DNA of 64,000 bases from Temnothorax longispinosus (Eukaryota; Arthropoda; Insecta; Hymenoptera; Formicidae). Positions 23,058-36,268 of this stretch are shown one piece after another; position 1 is the first letter of the stretch, and each line of letters opens with the position of its first letter. A model generated the notes under the pieces. It worked only from the letters and a program-made list of their open reading frames with translations, did not search any database and had not been told where the DNA came from. Position numbers and translations under genes: made by a program. The DNA lies in assembly GCF_030848805.1 (NCBI RefSeq), contig NC_092358.1, positions 8,782,433-8,846,432 of the forward strand, written 5' to 3'.

Positions 23058-24737
23058 CTTTTCGTAAGCACAGAAGAGATATATTTGACAGAAAAGCAGT
23101 GGATAGAAATTTATATATCTCTCCTTTTTTCTCTTGATTGATGGTATATTTGCCTAAGCAATGCTAAATATTAGTATTTCAGCTTTAAATTAGTAAATTT
23201 TGTTAATGTTAGTATACTCTTAGTAAATCAGATAATGTCACCGAAAAGAATTTTTTTTCAGCAAAAATAATTTTCGCTCATATACACTCGCCCACAAAAA
23301 ATTCGGAAGCGAGAGAATGGGGACGGGACGGTAAAGGTGAAAGAAATAGAAATGTTGAGATCATTCCGATCTCGCATTTTAGGTGATGTGTGCTGAAGCG
23401 TGAGAAATGTGTGAGAAATCAGAATTCTAAATTGTAATCTGACAAAGTTGAGTACAATAAACATTCTTTGTTACTGAGATTTTATTTAATTGTTATTAAA
23501 AAAGTTTTCTGTTTGCAAATGTAATAAATTTTTGAATAATTCCGTTATTAAATAAAATGCAAAAGAAATTGTCTTTATTAGTTCCCTTTTTGTAGCGCAA
23601 TCAACTGATATTTTATTTAATTTTTAATGATATTTAGTAGTATATATTTCCGATATGTAATTATCGGAAATATATACTCAAGTAAGGGAGATCGAGGCTA
23701 TATGGCTCCAGGGATATGTTATTGCTTATATGCTGTTTTTTAGTATTTATATTCAAGAGAAGAGAACCAGAGAGAAAAGCTGGACCGATATGAAGTGAAG
23801 AACTGAAGTGGAGTGATTGAGTTCCGTAATGTTGCAGTTAATATAAGAAGTTCAAGGGATGGATTTTGTGTCTTGAGATGTGTCAGGTTTCCGTTCCGAG
23901 GATTTTGGTAGGACGTTTCCACCCGGGATATAGATTTTATGTTTTCAGAATTACTCATTGAGTGAGCTCGACGTGAGAGCATCATGCACTATTGTATAAT
24001 TTTGATTTTCGCCTACCTATCTATTAGCGAGCTAAATACAGATATCGACTGCTCATTTTTACGGCTGCCCATTGACAAGTTATGTCGTGAGCCCCCTAGC
24101 ATCTTATTTTTGGGGGTGCGAGCTATCGCTTCTTCCAATGACATATCTAGTTTTCTAATTATCGCCGATTTCTCTTTTATTAGAATCGGCGACAACTCTT
24201 GATTCTCGGTTTATCTCGCAACTGTATTTTTGTTAACAAACAGTTTTATTGAAATTACATATCTTTACTGACGGTTTAAAACAAAAAGAGGTTTTTGTTA
24301 ACAATTACAGAATTTTCAGACTCCGTTTTTACCTGTCTACATTATTACACGAGCAATTCGAGGACTGCTTGTTCAATATGATAAAATTTTATATTGAACT
24401 TTTACTTGAAATTAATAAGAGCTTTTTGGCTATCCGCGTCGCGGTAGTTGATAAAAACGTATTTGCCTTGTCTGTTTGGATTTCATTATGGAAGTTTTCT
24501 CACGATTTTATTATATTTTTTAGGTCTGAATTCTTAGTTAGCATTTTGCATAAATATAATTACAATACATTATAATAATAAAACCGCATTTTCCTAAATG
24601 ATTTATGTGATGTGAGGCATGATTTTAAAACGAATACTTCAAAATGACTGTTAATGTTATTGTCGATTAAACAATATTCGCATGGATAATAAAAAATTTT
24701 ACTATAAAAACTATCATATATGGTATATATTTCTTAC
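23058..24737. other. upstream of OR-B: inverted flank piece and unassigned DNA
   Basis: 23058..23260 is the conserved 5' flank. About 23265..23760 is the reverse complement of the OR 3' flank (for example GAAGCGAGAGAATGGGGACG versus CCCTTTTCATTCTCTCGCTTC elsewhere), including half of the flank hairpin. 23760..24500 has no recognisable content; two overlapping open frames near 24000..24200 face each other and look like chance. From about 24510 the sequence resembles intron 8 of the OR genes and belongs to relic H. Confidence 0.55.
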
Positions 24738-25330
24738 CGCAGCGGCACTCTCCATGTTCGCCACAAATATTCCACTGATAATACGTAGAGGATGATTATA
24801 ATTAAAAGAGGTAATATAACTTGCTCAACATTATCGTTATGTGACGCAGCCTAAAAATTGTGAGGCATTCGTTATGCATTTACTAATGACTTTTTACGCA
24901 CGATCGAATCACATTGTTTTATATTATTGATATTGTCCTGTTTATATTACATGACGAAATGTCAGTAGATTATATATGATATATCAACGGATTTGAATAA
25001 TGAATAATTGATTAGTTTTTATGATACATTTTTATTTATCTACTATTTAATGATATTTCTTTTTACTTAGCTTATATAATTAGAAATCATTGTACAGTAT
25101 CGTAAAAGATATGTACATATCGCAGTTATAGTTTAGCTTATGAGAAAAATTACTGGGAAAATAATTTTCATAAATTATTGTCTTTAAATTATATGTACAC
25201 TACGATAAAAAAATATTTTCTTATTTCTTTCTACTTCCATAACCTTTTCATAAAATTTTCATGAAATTCTAATTTATTATTAAATCATGATTAAATATTA
25301 GGAATTTTACCCAAAAATGATTAAGGCTAA
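24738..25330 (-). pseudogene. odorant receptor relic H (pieces of exons 6-8)
   Basis: Minus strand: the last ~20 nt of exon 6 (LNHFW before GTAAAAT at 25311), exon 7 start at 24850 (AASHNDNVEQVILPLLIIII) broken off near 24781, fused directly to the end of exon 8 (ISGIFVANMESAA before GTAAG at 24738). The fusion deletes intron 7 and most of both exons and is out of frame. Exons 1-5 are absent. A deletion relic of a more diverged receptor copy. Confidence 0.75.
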
Positions 25331-25370
25331 CAATTAATCAACCTAGAGATTATACAGTGGTATAGATCGA

Positions 25371-25824
25371 GGTAATTATGCATATTAAAACCCCACTCGC
25401 CAATGACCTTGACCTTGACATATGTTTGTCAAGTTCATGACCCTGCTCACGGAAGGTATACTTGTGATTCCCGGGGCCTCCCCAAAAAGCGCCGTGAGGA
25501 ACATTCAAGGGGGTTTTTAGTGGGTTAAAGTCCCACATAACCGCTCTCCCCGACCCGGGGGTGAGGGTATCCGTGTGGATTTTTCCCCCGTTATCAAAAA
25601 AAGGTCATGACCTTGAGTAACCTTGTCCTTGAAGAAGTGGCGGTCACGATCCGTTCGAAAGTTACGAAGCACTAAAATTTTTTATTTGCAAAATTAGTTG
25701 TATATCAGTATATCGCCACAAATATTCACACAGATGATCGACTAACTTATCTTGTTTAATACCACTTAGGGTCATGTCCTTGACAACATATGTCAAGGTC
25801 AAGGTTTTAATATGCATAATTACC
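25371..25824. mobile_element. 454-bp hAT-like MITE
   Basis: TIR GGTAATTATGCATATTAAAA with complement at the right end, followed by inverted CCTTGACCTTGACATATGT. Flanked by an imperfect 8-bp duplication, TAGATCGA (25363..25370) and TAGATGGA (25825..25832). The OR-C unit shows the uninterrupted TATAGATCGACATGATTATT at 38400. An 8-bp duplication fits hAT. No transposase. Confidence 0.8.
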
Positions 25825-25966
25825 TAGATGGACATGATTATTGATTCCTATAATAAATAAATGTGATGTAAGATCTGCAGAGCCAACGTTCAAAAGCTAA
25901 ATGTCATAAGAACTTTCTGTGTTCGTCTGTTAAAAAAAATTGGATTATTTTTTATAGAGGGTGTTC

Positions 25967-26835
25967 AATAACGGTGGTATCGAATTTTAGGGACATGTAG
26001 TACTTACAAAATGAAACTGAAAAGTTTGAATGAATAGTACAAAAACAATTTGTTTCTGAATTATAAAAAATATTCGATGTATTCTCCGTTTATTTTACGA
26101 GTACGCATTTTATAACGTATTTATATGCAGCCGTTCATCCATCACTTCTAAAGTCGAGGAATAAATAATATTATCGGCGTGTTCGTTTACAGTTTTCAAT
26201 TCTCTGTGTCAGTCCGTTCACGAACGCCCGCGAATGACTACCTATTATTATTGCACCTTGATTACTAATGTATTGTTCAGCATTAAAATGATTAATTGTT
26301 GACAGTGTCTTGTATCGTATTTTCTGAAAAATAACTAATTTTTACACAAATTCTGAAATGACTTTATTTCATGCATAGCAAATAAATGTTTTGAAGAAAA
26401 GTGGATAGGACGTGGTGGTTCAGTTGCATGGCCACCTCGCTCACCGGATTTAAATTCGTCAACTTTTTATTTACGGGAATTTTTGTTATTTTCTTATTTA
26501 TTATAGATATTTGAAGAGCATAGTGTACGTCACAGTTGACATAATGAATGAGTGATACGGAACATCGAACATTTTTGTCAACAAATAAAAAATAAACCTG
26601 TTTTAAATGTTCGATTTTCAATGACAAAGCGTGTCGAATTGTAAGTTAAAATGAACAGCGAACACATCGAACATCTGTAGATACATTATATTCATTTTTC
26701 ATTTATTACAGCAGAAAATATTTTATAACTCGAAAATAAATTTGGAGTAATTCTTATTAAGACTTTTTGATTTGTTTTCATGAATACTGAATACTCCTAA
26801 AATTTGTATATATTTTTTTAAATACCTTGTATATG
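25967..26835 (+). mobile_element. decayed DDE (mariner-related) transposon
   Basis: Ends are inverted: GGTGTTCAATAACGGTGGTA on the left and, better preserved in the sister copy at 38525..39355, GGTACCACC..TTTAACACTC on the right. Plus-strand fragments around 26400 read RWIGRGGSVAWPPRSPDLN, the characteristic C-terminal motif of a transposase family common in ants, and near 26650 NSEHIEHL. Frames are broken by stops and shifts. Confidence 0.7.
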
Positions 26836-26935
26836 ATGTACGCTGCTAGTATTGCAGTGTCGATAGCATCATAGAAAAGCGCCAATGGCCAACGTTTTGT
26901 TTTGCAGTCTTTGCAGATGAAATATTGAAACAAGC
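26827..26935 (-). mobile_element. piggyBac transposase C-terminal fragment
   Basis: Minus frame reads GLFQYFICKDCKTKRWPLAL then FYDAIDTAILAAYIIYK, matching the piggyBac 'RRWPLALFxNxIDxAxxNAYxI' region. The sister copy at 39350..39460 reads RWPLALFYNVIDTAALATYI. The fragment stops at the adjacent DDE transposon. On the opposite strand at 27275..27340 CTCNNKGVCDEH..CYYC resembles the piggyBac C-terminal cysteine domain, so the relic is rearranged. Confidence 0.6.
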
Positions 26936-27068
26936 CCTCTAATTGTAAGTCTCATTGTAGTAGGAAAATCATTTATACGTTCCGCTGCAGAAAACGTTCC
27001 TGGACATGAAATACATTCCCTAGCATATGCAAGTTTTTCTACTGCCCAAAAACGTGACTCAACTGCGG

Positions 27069-27199
27069 GCTGATTTTATAACTTTTAACGACAGTTTCGT
27101 TATCGTTATATTGTCGTTGCGCTGCTTTCTTACCACGTATAATATTTGCGCAACAACAATATAACGATAACGAAACTGTTGAGAGTTACAGAATCAGCT
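27069..27199. repeat. 131-bp hairpin MITE in upstream block
   Basis: Arms GCTGATTTTATAACTTTTAA then CGTTATCGTTATATTGTCG, with complement. Sister copies lie at 39590..39720, 50877..51009 and 60757..60891, one per unit upstream of OR-B, C, D and E. It is therefore older than the duplications. Confidence 0.75.
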
Positions 27200-27540
27200 T
27201 GCTAGACATGTAGTTGTCGACAGCTATTATGTTTGCCGCGATTTGAATGGAAAGCAAAGGAAAACAAGAAAGCATTGCACTTGCAACAATAAGGGAGTGT
27301 GCGATGAACATCCCATATGCAAGTTAACGTGCTATTACTGTATCCAAGTTTCCTCATAATCATCCTAAACATTGTACTATATTTTGACATTGTAATAGAA
27401 TAGAAATGAAATATGAACATAAATAAACACAAATATAAATTGTTTCTGCATTACTTCCAATTTTATACAAACCATGTGAAGGTACCTTCGTCATTCTAAT
27501 TAGGGTGTTAAACAACTTTTGTTCTTCCGTCTTCCCCATT

Positions 27541-30500
27541 CTTCCCCATTATCGATGAGTTCTTATGGGGTTTGAGCCTCCTGATGCAACTAGAACATAG
27601 AAAATTTTTAGTCTAAAAAACGCAAAAGTACCTGGCTATTTCATCACTCAAAGCTTCGTGTCATTAAAAATAAGTATTAATTAATGATGACAGCTTTGCG
27701 CTGACAGAAATGATTGATCGTGCTGAAAAGCACGATTTCAGATCGCAAAATACATGCCCTAATTCACATGTGAATTTGAAAGCCGTTACTTAATCTGAAA
27801 CTGATAGAAAGAATCAAGTGATTCTAATGATAATAAAAATATAAACCTGTTTGTTGATGATACTGTTTCTGATATAAGTCGGCTACCAAAATAAAGGAAA
27901 CTAAAAAACGTCGTCGGAAAAGTCAGAAATTATACGTCATTTCCACCTTTAAAAATAAGTTACCAAATAAAGAAAAGTAAACCAAGAAAATAGAAATAGG
28001 CGAAAATGAAATAATTTCTTTTGCAAATTGGTAATTAGTAAAATAGTAGAAAATGTAGAAATAAAATTAAAAAATGGTGCAAATTAGAAATTTGCACTTG
28101 GCTTTCTCATAGAGGAAGTGATGTCTTAAGATGCTAATACGTCCCTCTGATTGGCTACTATTAGCAATTTTTTTAATTCTATTACATTCTTTAGTTCTTT
28201 CTAATCCTATTTCATATATAATATATAATTCATTACATAATATATAATATAAATATATATAATTCTTTAAGATTCGGTCAATTATTTCCCGAAAATTTTG
28301 AAAAATTTTGGAACCGGTTTCCAAAAATCGGTAATAAAAAATTACATACTTTATGACAATTCCCGGAAAGTTCTACCCTTATTTACTATTAGCAATTTTT
28401 TTAATTCTATGACATTCTTTAGTTCTTTCTAATCCTATTTCATATATAATTCTTTAAGATTCAGTCAATTATTTTCCGAAAAATTGGAAAAATTTTGGAA
28501 CCAGTTTCCAAAAATCGGTAATAACAAATTTTATACTTTATGGCAATTCCCGAAAAGTTCTACCCCTACTTCATATATAATTCTTTAAAATTTGGTCTAT
28601 TAGAACGAATAACTTGTACACTTTTTAGGCAAAGATCGGTAACCCCTTCACCGATCATTGCCAAATTCAACACCAACTTACCTATAATAATACTCTATTC
28701 ATAAAAAAAAATTGAGCTCAATGTCTCAAAATTTGCGGAAATTAAAGCAATCTATAATTCTTTAAAATTTGGTTAATCAGTTCTTGAGTTATAGAAATTT
28801 TGTTAAATTTTGCTGTTTTTTTTAGATAAAAATCAGTAACCTCTTCATTATTAGCAATTTTTATTAATTACATTATATTCTTCATTTTTTTCCACCTAAT
28901 TCGTTAAGATTTGGTTGATTTCAAGTTTGAGGTTCAACACCAACCTACCTTTAATGATACTCTACGATTTTTCGACGTTTTCGAACATAAGCAACACATT
29001 GACATCGAAAACTCAAAAAACAATTTTTACTTCGGTTTTTTCTACCCCTATTTCATGTATAATTCTTTTAAATTCGGTTGATTAGACTTAGCTTTATATG
29101 CGAGCAAAATTATGGACCTTTAATCGCGTACATATAAAGCTGGATTTAATCAACCAAATCTTAAAAAATTATATATGAAATAGGGGTAGAAAAAACCGAA
29201 GTAAAAATTGTTTTTTGAGTTTTCAATGTCAATGTGTTGCTTTGCTTATGTTCGAAAACGTCGAAAAATCGTAGAGTATCATTAAGGGTAGGTTGGTGTT
29301 GAACCTCAAACTTGAAATCATCCAAATCTTAACAATCATCTTATCTTATCAAATTTGCGGAAGTTAGAGCAACCATGGACATTTCTAAAAAAATTAAAAA
29401 AAAACCCTTTACCGATCATCGCCAAATTCAATACCAACCTTCCTTGAATGATACTCTATCGATTAAAAAAAAAAAAAACATCCCGATATCACAAAAATTG
29501 CGGAAGTTAGAGCATATACGGACAACAAAAGCATACATACATACACACGGACATTTTTTTTTAGGCGATATTTCGACGTTTTACAACAATCTGAACATAT
29601 TGGCAGAAAAAACTCAAAAACCAATCTCTTCGTTGGTTTCTTCTACCCTTATTTCATATATAATTTTTTTAAATTTGGTTGATTGAACCCAACTTTATAC
29701 GCAATCGAAGGTTCCATATACGAAATTCATGAAAACAAAGTTTCCTCTATGAGGAAGCAAAAGGCAGCAAAGACGAGAAAGAGTAATATACTTCCTTGAT
29801 GGAAAAAAGAAACATTGATAAAATGTCTTTGACATCTCAAATAAAATTCTTTGTCCAGGATGCAATAAAAATTTTGAAAATGACTACATTTTGTGGAATT
29901 TGTATTCGATGGTGTCATGAGGCTTATTTCGGTTATCCTGACATCATGAGTACTTTTAGACACTTTATCGGATAAATGTATGGATTTACAGATTTGTATA
30001 CTTTTCTTAATACAAATAGTTTTATATTAGTATACAAAATTATTTATTATCATTATCTTTGCAAGTTACTTGACTTGCTTATATGTAAAAAAATTATTTT
30101 TTCTTTAAATAAATGTTTGTTACAGGCAAAAGTTTATTGAGTGCGTTTCTGTTGTCGGTAAATAATCAATATTGTTTTCATTAAATAGTCTATTGTTTAA
30201 AACAGTTATTTGTCGTGCAGATTGGGTTATTTCATTGGGGCTCTCTCCATACCGGGGCTATATGGCTCCAGGGATATGTTGCTCATGTGCTATTTTTTAG
30301 TATTTATATTGAGAGGAACAAAATGGACGGAAACTCGCGTAATGCTTTTTTTTAGAATCTAGAAGAACTATTTCTCTATTTTTTATCAACTGTTCCTCTC
30401 GAGATAAATACTAAAAAATAGCACATAAGCAATATACCCCTGGAGCCATATAGCCTCGGTTTCCCTTACTTGAAATAATTACATATCGGAAATATATACT

Positions 30501-30910
30501 ACTAAATATCATTAAAAATTAAATAAAGAAAATCAGTTAAATGCGCTATAAGAAAGCAATCATAAAATTTGTTTTTGTATTTTATTTAATAATATAATAG
30601 AACCATTCAAAATTTTATTGCATTTACAAAAAAGGAACTTTTTATAATTACATAAAGTCTGAATAATAAAAAATTTTTATTGTACGCAACGTTTTGAACA
30701 TTATTCTGCAGTTTTTACAATGTAGAATTCCGATTTTTTAATAATAATATTCTCCCTTCGCAGAATTACTAATACTTCAACACATATATTACGTAAAGTG
30801 CGAGATCGAAATGGTCTCAATATTTATTTTAATCAACTTCACCATCCCCTTTTCATTCTCTCGCTTCCAAATTGAAACTAATTTTATTTTATCGTCATAA
30901 ATTTATACTC
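27541..30910. repeat. duplicated 3' flank of OR-C, with a 1.75-kb insertion
   Basis: Same block as after the other OR genes, opened at about 28003..29757 by an insertion (separate entry). The hairpin MITE copy is at 30250..30470. No gene seen; open frames near 28067 and 29375 lie in the insertion and show no similarity to known proteins. Confidence 0.75.
28003..29757. repeat. insertion related to the OR-B intron 5 repeat
   Basis: Contains degenerate units with CCGGTTTCCAAAAATCGGTA and TTCCCGGAAAGTTCTACCC motifs, as at 19279..20441, plus a large inverted repeat (about 28900..29095 and 29135..29330) around CCGAAGTAAAAATTG and complement. Flanks AGGC on the left and AGGC on the right may be the target duplication. 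Family not identified. Confidence 0.55.
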
Positions 30911-33900
30911 TTAGTTCTCCCTCGTAGAACAGAGAACAGTAAAATAGTATATCGAAGTACTAAACAACTGTAATAAAATATATCTTTTGCTTTATTCTGT
31001 AATAAGTAATATAAAAAAGTATAATAGAACTTTCTTTAACGAAAAAGTTACGGACAATACGTTTAGATAATCGATGTTTTTCCGCTAATTCAACTACAAT
31101 GTATTGAAGTAAAAGTTAATTATTAATTTCGTAATATTATTGACCATGAAAGAGAGAGAGATAAAACAAGAAATACAATAGTAATTTTATAATTTTCTTT
31201 ATCTTTTATTTTATTTTCTAGCTGTACTGAGCTGTTAATTAACATTTTGTAAATAATAATTATTATAGTGAAACTATACGTTTTTGTATGATTTATATGA
31301 TGTAAATCGTGATTCGACTAAAATAGCAAGAGAATATTTTAAAATGATTGTTAATGTTATTATTGATTAAACAATATTCTCAGAGATAATAGAAGAACTT
31401 ACTATAAACTACAACATATGATACATGTTTCTTACCGTAACCGCACTTTCTAAGGACGCCACAAATATTCCACCGAGATTTATATGAAATGGTTTAGTGC
31501 CTCTTTGCAGTAGAAACAATATTATTTTCTGTATATGTAACGGAGCTGTGTACCACTGAACGTTGTATCTACAAAATAATAACAATTGCTAGTTTTAATA
31601 AGACAAAAATATTTGGTAATAATAAATATATTTGTTCCACGAATCGTATTAGTACTTTTACTCTAATATTTTTTTTATAATTTAGATTTTTATTAGAAAA
31701 CGAGTACCCTTGTATGACAAAATGATGAAAATATTTCTTACACTGTGGCAAATACATATTCGTTGTGATCCGTAATTTCTTGCGCTATATAGTTGGCTAA
31801 GAACAAGTACGTGTAGAGGATGTTTATTATTATAAAAGGTACAAGTTTTTCAATTTCATCACTATATGACGCAAGCTAAAAAATGTGATACGTCCGTTAA
31901 GCTTTCAACTTCTTACGCATGATCGAATCATATTGTGTTCTGTATATATTGCATGATAAAATTTCAATAGAATGTCATCGAATCAGAATATTGAATTATT
32001 GAGAATAATTGAGAATTAAGAGTTTTAATATTAAGTTTTTATTTAGTTATTGCTAATTTATTTACTTAGTTTATACATATAATTAGCAATTACAGTATCT
32101 TGAAAATTAGATAACCATTATTTTCATGAATTATCGTTTTCAATAAATATATTATAGATAGAAAAATGTTTTGCTACTTCTTTTTATTTTCTTAACTATT
32201 TCATAAAATTCTAATGTCATGAAATTAGGATTAAATATACAGAATTTTACCCAAAAAAGATTAAGGCTAATACAAGTCACGCCGATTGCTATCAAGAAGA
32301 AGAATGATCCCACAAAATTTGATATTAAAAAGTCCGTGAACCTTCAAGTACAAGAAAATTCGTGTAATTATATGAGTATTCAATGCTCTTTATTAAATAT
32401 ATACCAACTCCATAGCCTTGCGATGTATATCTATGGCATAAGTAATCTCCTTATAAACCATGTTCTCACTCTTTAGGATATCTTTTTGTAAAATATTGAT
32501 TGCCTGTTTGATTCGATAACTGTAAAAAAATGATTTTATTCCTTTAATTAATTTTATTTTGTTTTGAGATAACAAACAAATATTGTTTACGATTATATTC
32601 TAGCATTTATTTACTCACCTGGCGATACTAAACATTCCGCAGATATGTTGAATATATCCAATGAGCATCGTCCCTGTTGCTATCATTAAGGCATTCCCTA
32701 CGTAAGAAGCTGCTAGTGTATGCAGCGTAATTAAGTAGAAATATTTTTCTTGATTAGTAAAGTACTCTGTCGCAACATACACTGAAGGATTTAGTCGAGA
32801 ATTGTTCTTAGGCAGAACAATGTGTTGAATGTACGGCAAAATTTGTACAACAGCTAAGTTACATTTGTTCAATATGCCAAGCACTGGGAGAAGTTTTGTA
32901 AAATTAATCACACACATATAAATCAAACCGTCTTTTTTTCATTTTTCTCTGTTGAGGTTAGCAAAAATCTTGTTTTGTTTTAAAAAAAATGTATTTGTGA
33001 TTAATCTAATTTTGGAACAGAGAACTCGACTACCATTATCTTACGTATAAATATAGTTGTGTAACATTTTGCCTTGCTCCCGTATTTTTCTATGATAGCG
33101 ATTTCCTTCTCATCTCTTAGCTCGTTACATACATCTTGAAGCTGTTCCAGCATACGCCTTACCTGCCAATAATATTATATGCCATTTTTTAAATAAAATT
33201 TTAAAACAATTGCAAACTTTTGTATTCTTGATTAGGACGGAATTATTTGTACACTAAGAAAAAAATTGGTTGTACAGACTAAATTTGTAGATCCAATGGT
33301 ATTCAACATTTATTAAGTTGAATAAGTAACATTTACTTCGCCAGTCAATAATTGACACAATTGAGAATTTAACTGACTATACTGGCAATGATTATAATCG
33401 TGGTAACGATTATAATCGTCGTGACAAATTGTCACCGTGTTTTGACCAAGGATTCTGATCATTCTAAAGTTGAACATACACCTTTGACTGAAAATCAGTG
33501 TTTCCATCTTATTATTGTTTGTTATTTTAATACATGTTAATGCTATAAATATTACCACATGCCGCAGCGGTCGAATTGGTACGACACCCTTCACGGAATG
33601 AGGAAGGTTCCAGGTTCGAACCCTGGCTGAGGTAATATTTTTCGCAATAAATTTAATTATTTAATTAAGATACTTACATAAATATTATAAGCATCTAAAA
33701 TTACATCTACTTTAGAATGACTTTGGTCGAAACTCGGTGACAATTTGTCACGACAATTACAATCGTTACCACGATTATAATCATTGCCAGTATAGTCAAT
33801 TAAATTCTCAATTGTGTTAATTATTAAGTTGCACTAAAAATGTATAATTTATTCAACCATCAACATTTTTTAATAAAGAATTCAGCTAATATTTAATTAA

Positions 33901-36268
33901 ACCAACTGATGTTAGTTAAACGTATTGGAAAATATTTCAGTTGCATGAAACATATTTTGCGTTTTTCAACAAATTATTTTTCTCAGTGTGTTACTTTTTC
34001 TATAAATACATCTTACATTATAACCAGTAATTGGCATAATTATGTTTTTAGAAATGATATCGGCGATTATTTTTAATTAATCAAAAATAAAATATTTGAA
34101 TGTTTTTAATTTTAATTAACAAAAAATTGGTAATTATTAAAATACTAAGCTCTAAATGTAAAATACCTAATTATTAATTGATTACAATAATGATACTTTG
34201 TACGAGAAATTAATAAATAATCATAAATATATTGCTCATGATTTAAAAAATTGGCAATTATATTAAAATAAACTGTCGGTTTTTTTAAAAATTACTCGTT
34301 CAGAAAAAGATATTTCTCATTTTTTGAAAAATTAGTAATTTTTAAAAACTATATTATTTGTTTCTTAAACAATTAGTAATTGTTAAAAAATATATTACTA
34401 ATATTTTAGAAAATTAGCATTTATTGATTTGTAAAGTATCCGTTTTTAGAAATATATCAGTTGCAGGAGAAAGGAAACGATGAAGTTAACTACACTATAC
34501 AATTCTTTCGTACTGAAAATTTACATTCAAATTTGCATTTCAATTTTTTATTTGCTGGAATTTTTCGTGCACAGTTATTTTTTTAGTTGTCTAAATAATA
34601 ATGGTATCCTAGGAACAATTTTCTGCTTTATCATTAACGTGTGAAATAAGTGCAAACAAAAACTCTATGATGTCTTCTTCACGGAAAAAAAAGGTTTTGC
34701 TGCAACAGCAAATCTATTTGTTAAATATAAGACAACTAACATTTTTTGCTGCGAGAGCTAATTAATTTCGCAATAATAGCAAAAAATTTTGTTGCAATAG
34801 CAAACAGTTTTGCTGAACTTTGCTATTGCAACAAAAGGTTTTGCTATTATTGCAAAATTAATTAGCTCTCGCAGCAAAAAATGTTAGTTGTCCGTATAGT
34901 AGCAAATCATTTTTTTCCGTGTTCGTCAGTCATCTCATGTTCATGCTTGTCTTTGCCAAAAAGACTTGTTTCAGAGTCAAGGATAATAAACAAAAATAAT
35001 TTTTATTTAATTTTTAATTTTTTGAAAAATTAGAAAATATTTAAATACTAATTTTTTTATAAATTAAAAAAAAAAATTTTTTCCATTATTATTTTTTAGA
35101 AAATTAGAAACTATTAAATTATTTATTTTTTAAAAAATTAGTTAAATAATTTTTGATTTATTATTAAATTTTCTAAAAATTAAAAAATAATGTTAAATTA
35201 TTAATAATTTTTGTAGAAATAACCTTTTTTTGAAATTATTTACATATTGCTTGGTAAATAAAAATAAATTGAAAATTTTTTTTTCTTTTTTAGAACTTAA
35301 TATTGTATTTTTGCTTATTAATGATTTGATATTTAAAAAATAAATAATGAAATTTTTTTGCCGATTACTGATTATAACTATAATAAAAGTAGAGGGTTTT
35401 AAATCACGAAGAACTAAAAGAAAATTAAGAATAGCGGGATTAATTCAGTCTTAATAGGAAAAGAATACGAAAATCCGACAGTTTTACATTCGAATATTAC
35501 ATCTATCACTAATGCATATATGATTGATAACGCTCTTACGATATCGGCGTTAAACCAAAACGAACTGTATTCGATCACATTGCACATAAAGAAGCATGTA
35601 ATAGAGAAAACCTTTATAATGTGTTCTGTAGTACATTTTGACGTCAAGAATGTTGTAAACTGCAAAAAATAATTTTTAATAAATTGAATAGCCGGATTAA
35701 AAAACCAACAGTAGTTTGTCAGATTAACAAACTGTTATATATTTCTCTATTCTCCGTTGTTCTGTGTAAGGTAAAAGTACCAATACCCGGGACATATGTA
35801 CCTATATCCGGACATCTTTATTATTTAAAAGTATAACGCGAATTAAAATCAAAAATAAAAGTATTTTTTTCTTGTAGTCTGAAACTTCAGTTATAATATC
35901 CAAACGTTTATTTCCATATAAATTTATATTTTTTTAAGGTATCCAGACACAGGTACGTGTCCAGGTATTGGTACCTTTGCCTTACTGTGTATAATAAATT
36001 AAAGAAATAAATTATTATATATAGAATATATTTATATTTAAATTGAAATCTAATAGATGTAACTCTTTATTATATAGTATTTGACAGCTTAATTTATAAT
36101 AGCAAAATTAAAATCTTAGCGTACTTGGAATATAATAAAACTTATCAGAACCCCAAGAAGTAAAATGAACTGAAGTTTAACGATTGGCGATCGTTGGTAA
36201 GGCCACAAACCAACGCCAAGCAACAAAATTCGGTTAACTCTAAAATGTTGAGCTTCCAGACAGATCAT
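30911..36268 (-). CDS. odorant receptor OR-C, nine exons, intact
   Basis: Join on minus strand: 36268..36125, 35659..35540, 33162..33045, 32883..32619, 32519..32409, 32341..32251, 31875..31742, 31568..31436, 30967..30911; 1173 nt, 390 aa. One codon shorter than A and B in exon 7 (IEKLVPF), in frame. GT-AG throughout, same phases. Motifs: MICLEAQHFRVNRILLLGVG, YSSFWFNADI, LQDVCNELRDEKEIAII, NNSRLNPSVY, YFTNQEKYFY, AIDIHRKAME, ANYIAQEITDHNE, YNVQWYTAPLHIQ, SIYYFTVLCST. The most divergent intact copy in exons 2 and 4, so probably differently tuned. An in-frame upstream ATG at 36322 would add 18 residues. Introns 1 and 2 hold three TIR elements. Confidence 0.9.
33252..33988. mobile_element. 737-bp TIR element carrying a tRNA-like core (intron 2 of OR-C)
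   Basis: Ends CACTAAGAAAAAAATT and complement of CACTGAGAAAAATAATT. Strong inner inverted repeat: ACTATACTGGCAATGATTAT / GTGACAAATTGTCAC and complements. Between the arms lies the tRNA-like segment at 33558..33634. A fragment of a relative (TTGCAATAAATTTAATTATT, then TTATTTGACTGGCGAA) is at 54045..54186. Confidence 0.7.
33558..33634 (+). other. tRNA-derived segment, probably not functional
   Basis: TGCCGCAGCGGTCGAATTGG looks like a Pol III A box and D arm, and CCAGGTTCGAACCCTGG is a perfect T arm with B box, at tRNA-like spacing. The acceptor stem does not pair well and the anticodon loop is abnormal. A tRNA relic or SINE head rather than a working tRNA. Confidence 0.6.
34680..34921. mobile_element. 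242-bp hairpin MITE in intron 2 of OR-C
   Basis: Ends CACGGAAAAAAAAGG and CATTTTTTTCCGTG, followed by the inverted pair AACTAACATTTTTTGCTGCG and complement. Centre near 34800. No coding capacity, and no copy in the other OR introns. Confidence 0.7.
35769..35982. mobile_element. 214-bp TA-flanked MITE in intron 1 of OR-C
   Basis: Ends AGGTAAAAGTACCAATACC and complement GGTATTGGTACCTTTGCCT, flanked by TA. OR-A, B and E have no insertion here. TA duplication fits Tc1/mariner. Confidence 0.75.

Larger units (their letters stand above)
25833..27540. repeat. duplicated upstream block (between units B and C)
   Basis: No functional gene. Copy of the block at 38400..40020, and in part of 50760..51369 and 60640..61138. 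It holds the transposase relic 25967..26835, piggyBac-like pieces at 26827..26935 and 27275..27340, and the hairpin 27069..27199. Confidence 0.7.

Noticed and set aside
33558..33634. Functional tRNA gene
   Set aside because: T arm is good, but acceptor stem and anticodon loop do not fit a working tRNA, and it lies inside a transposon.
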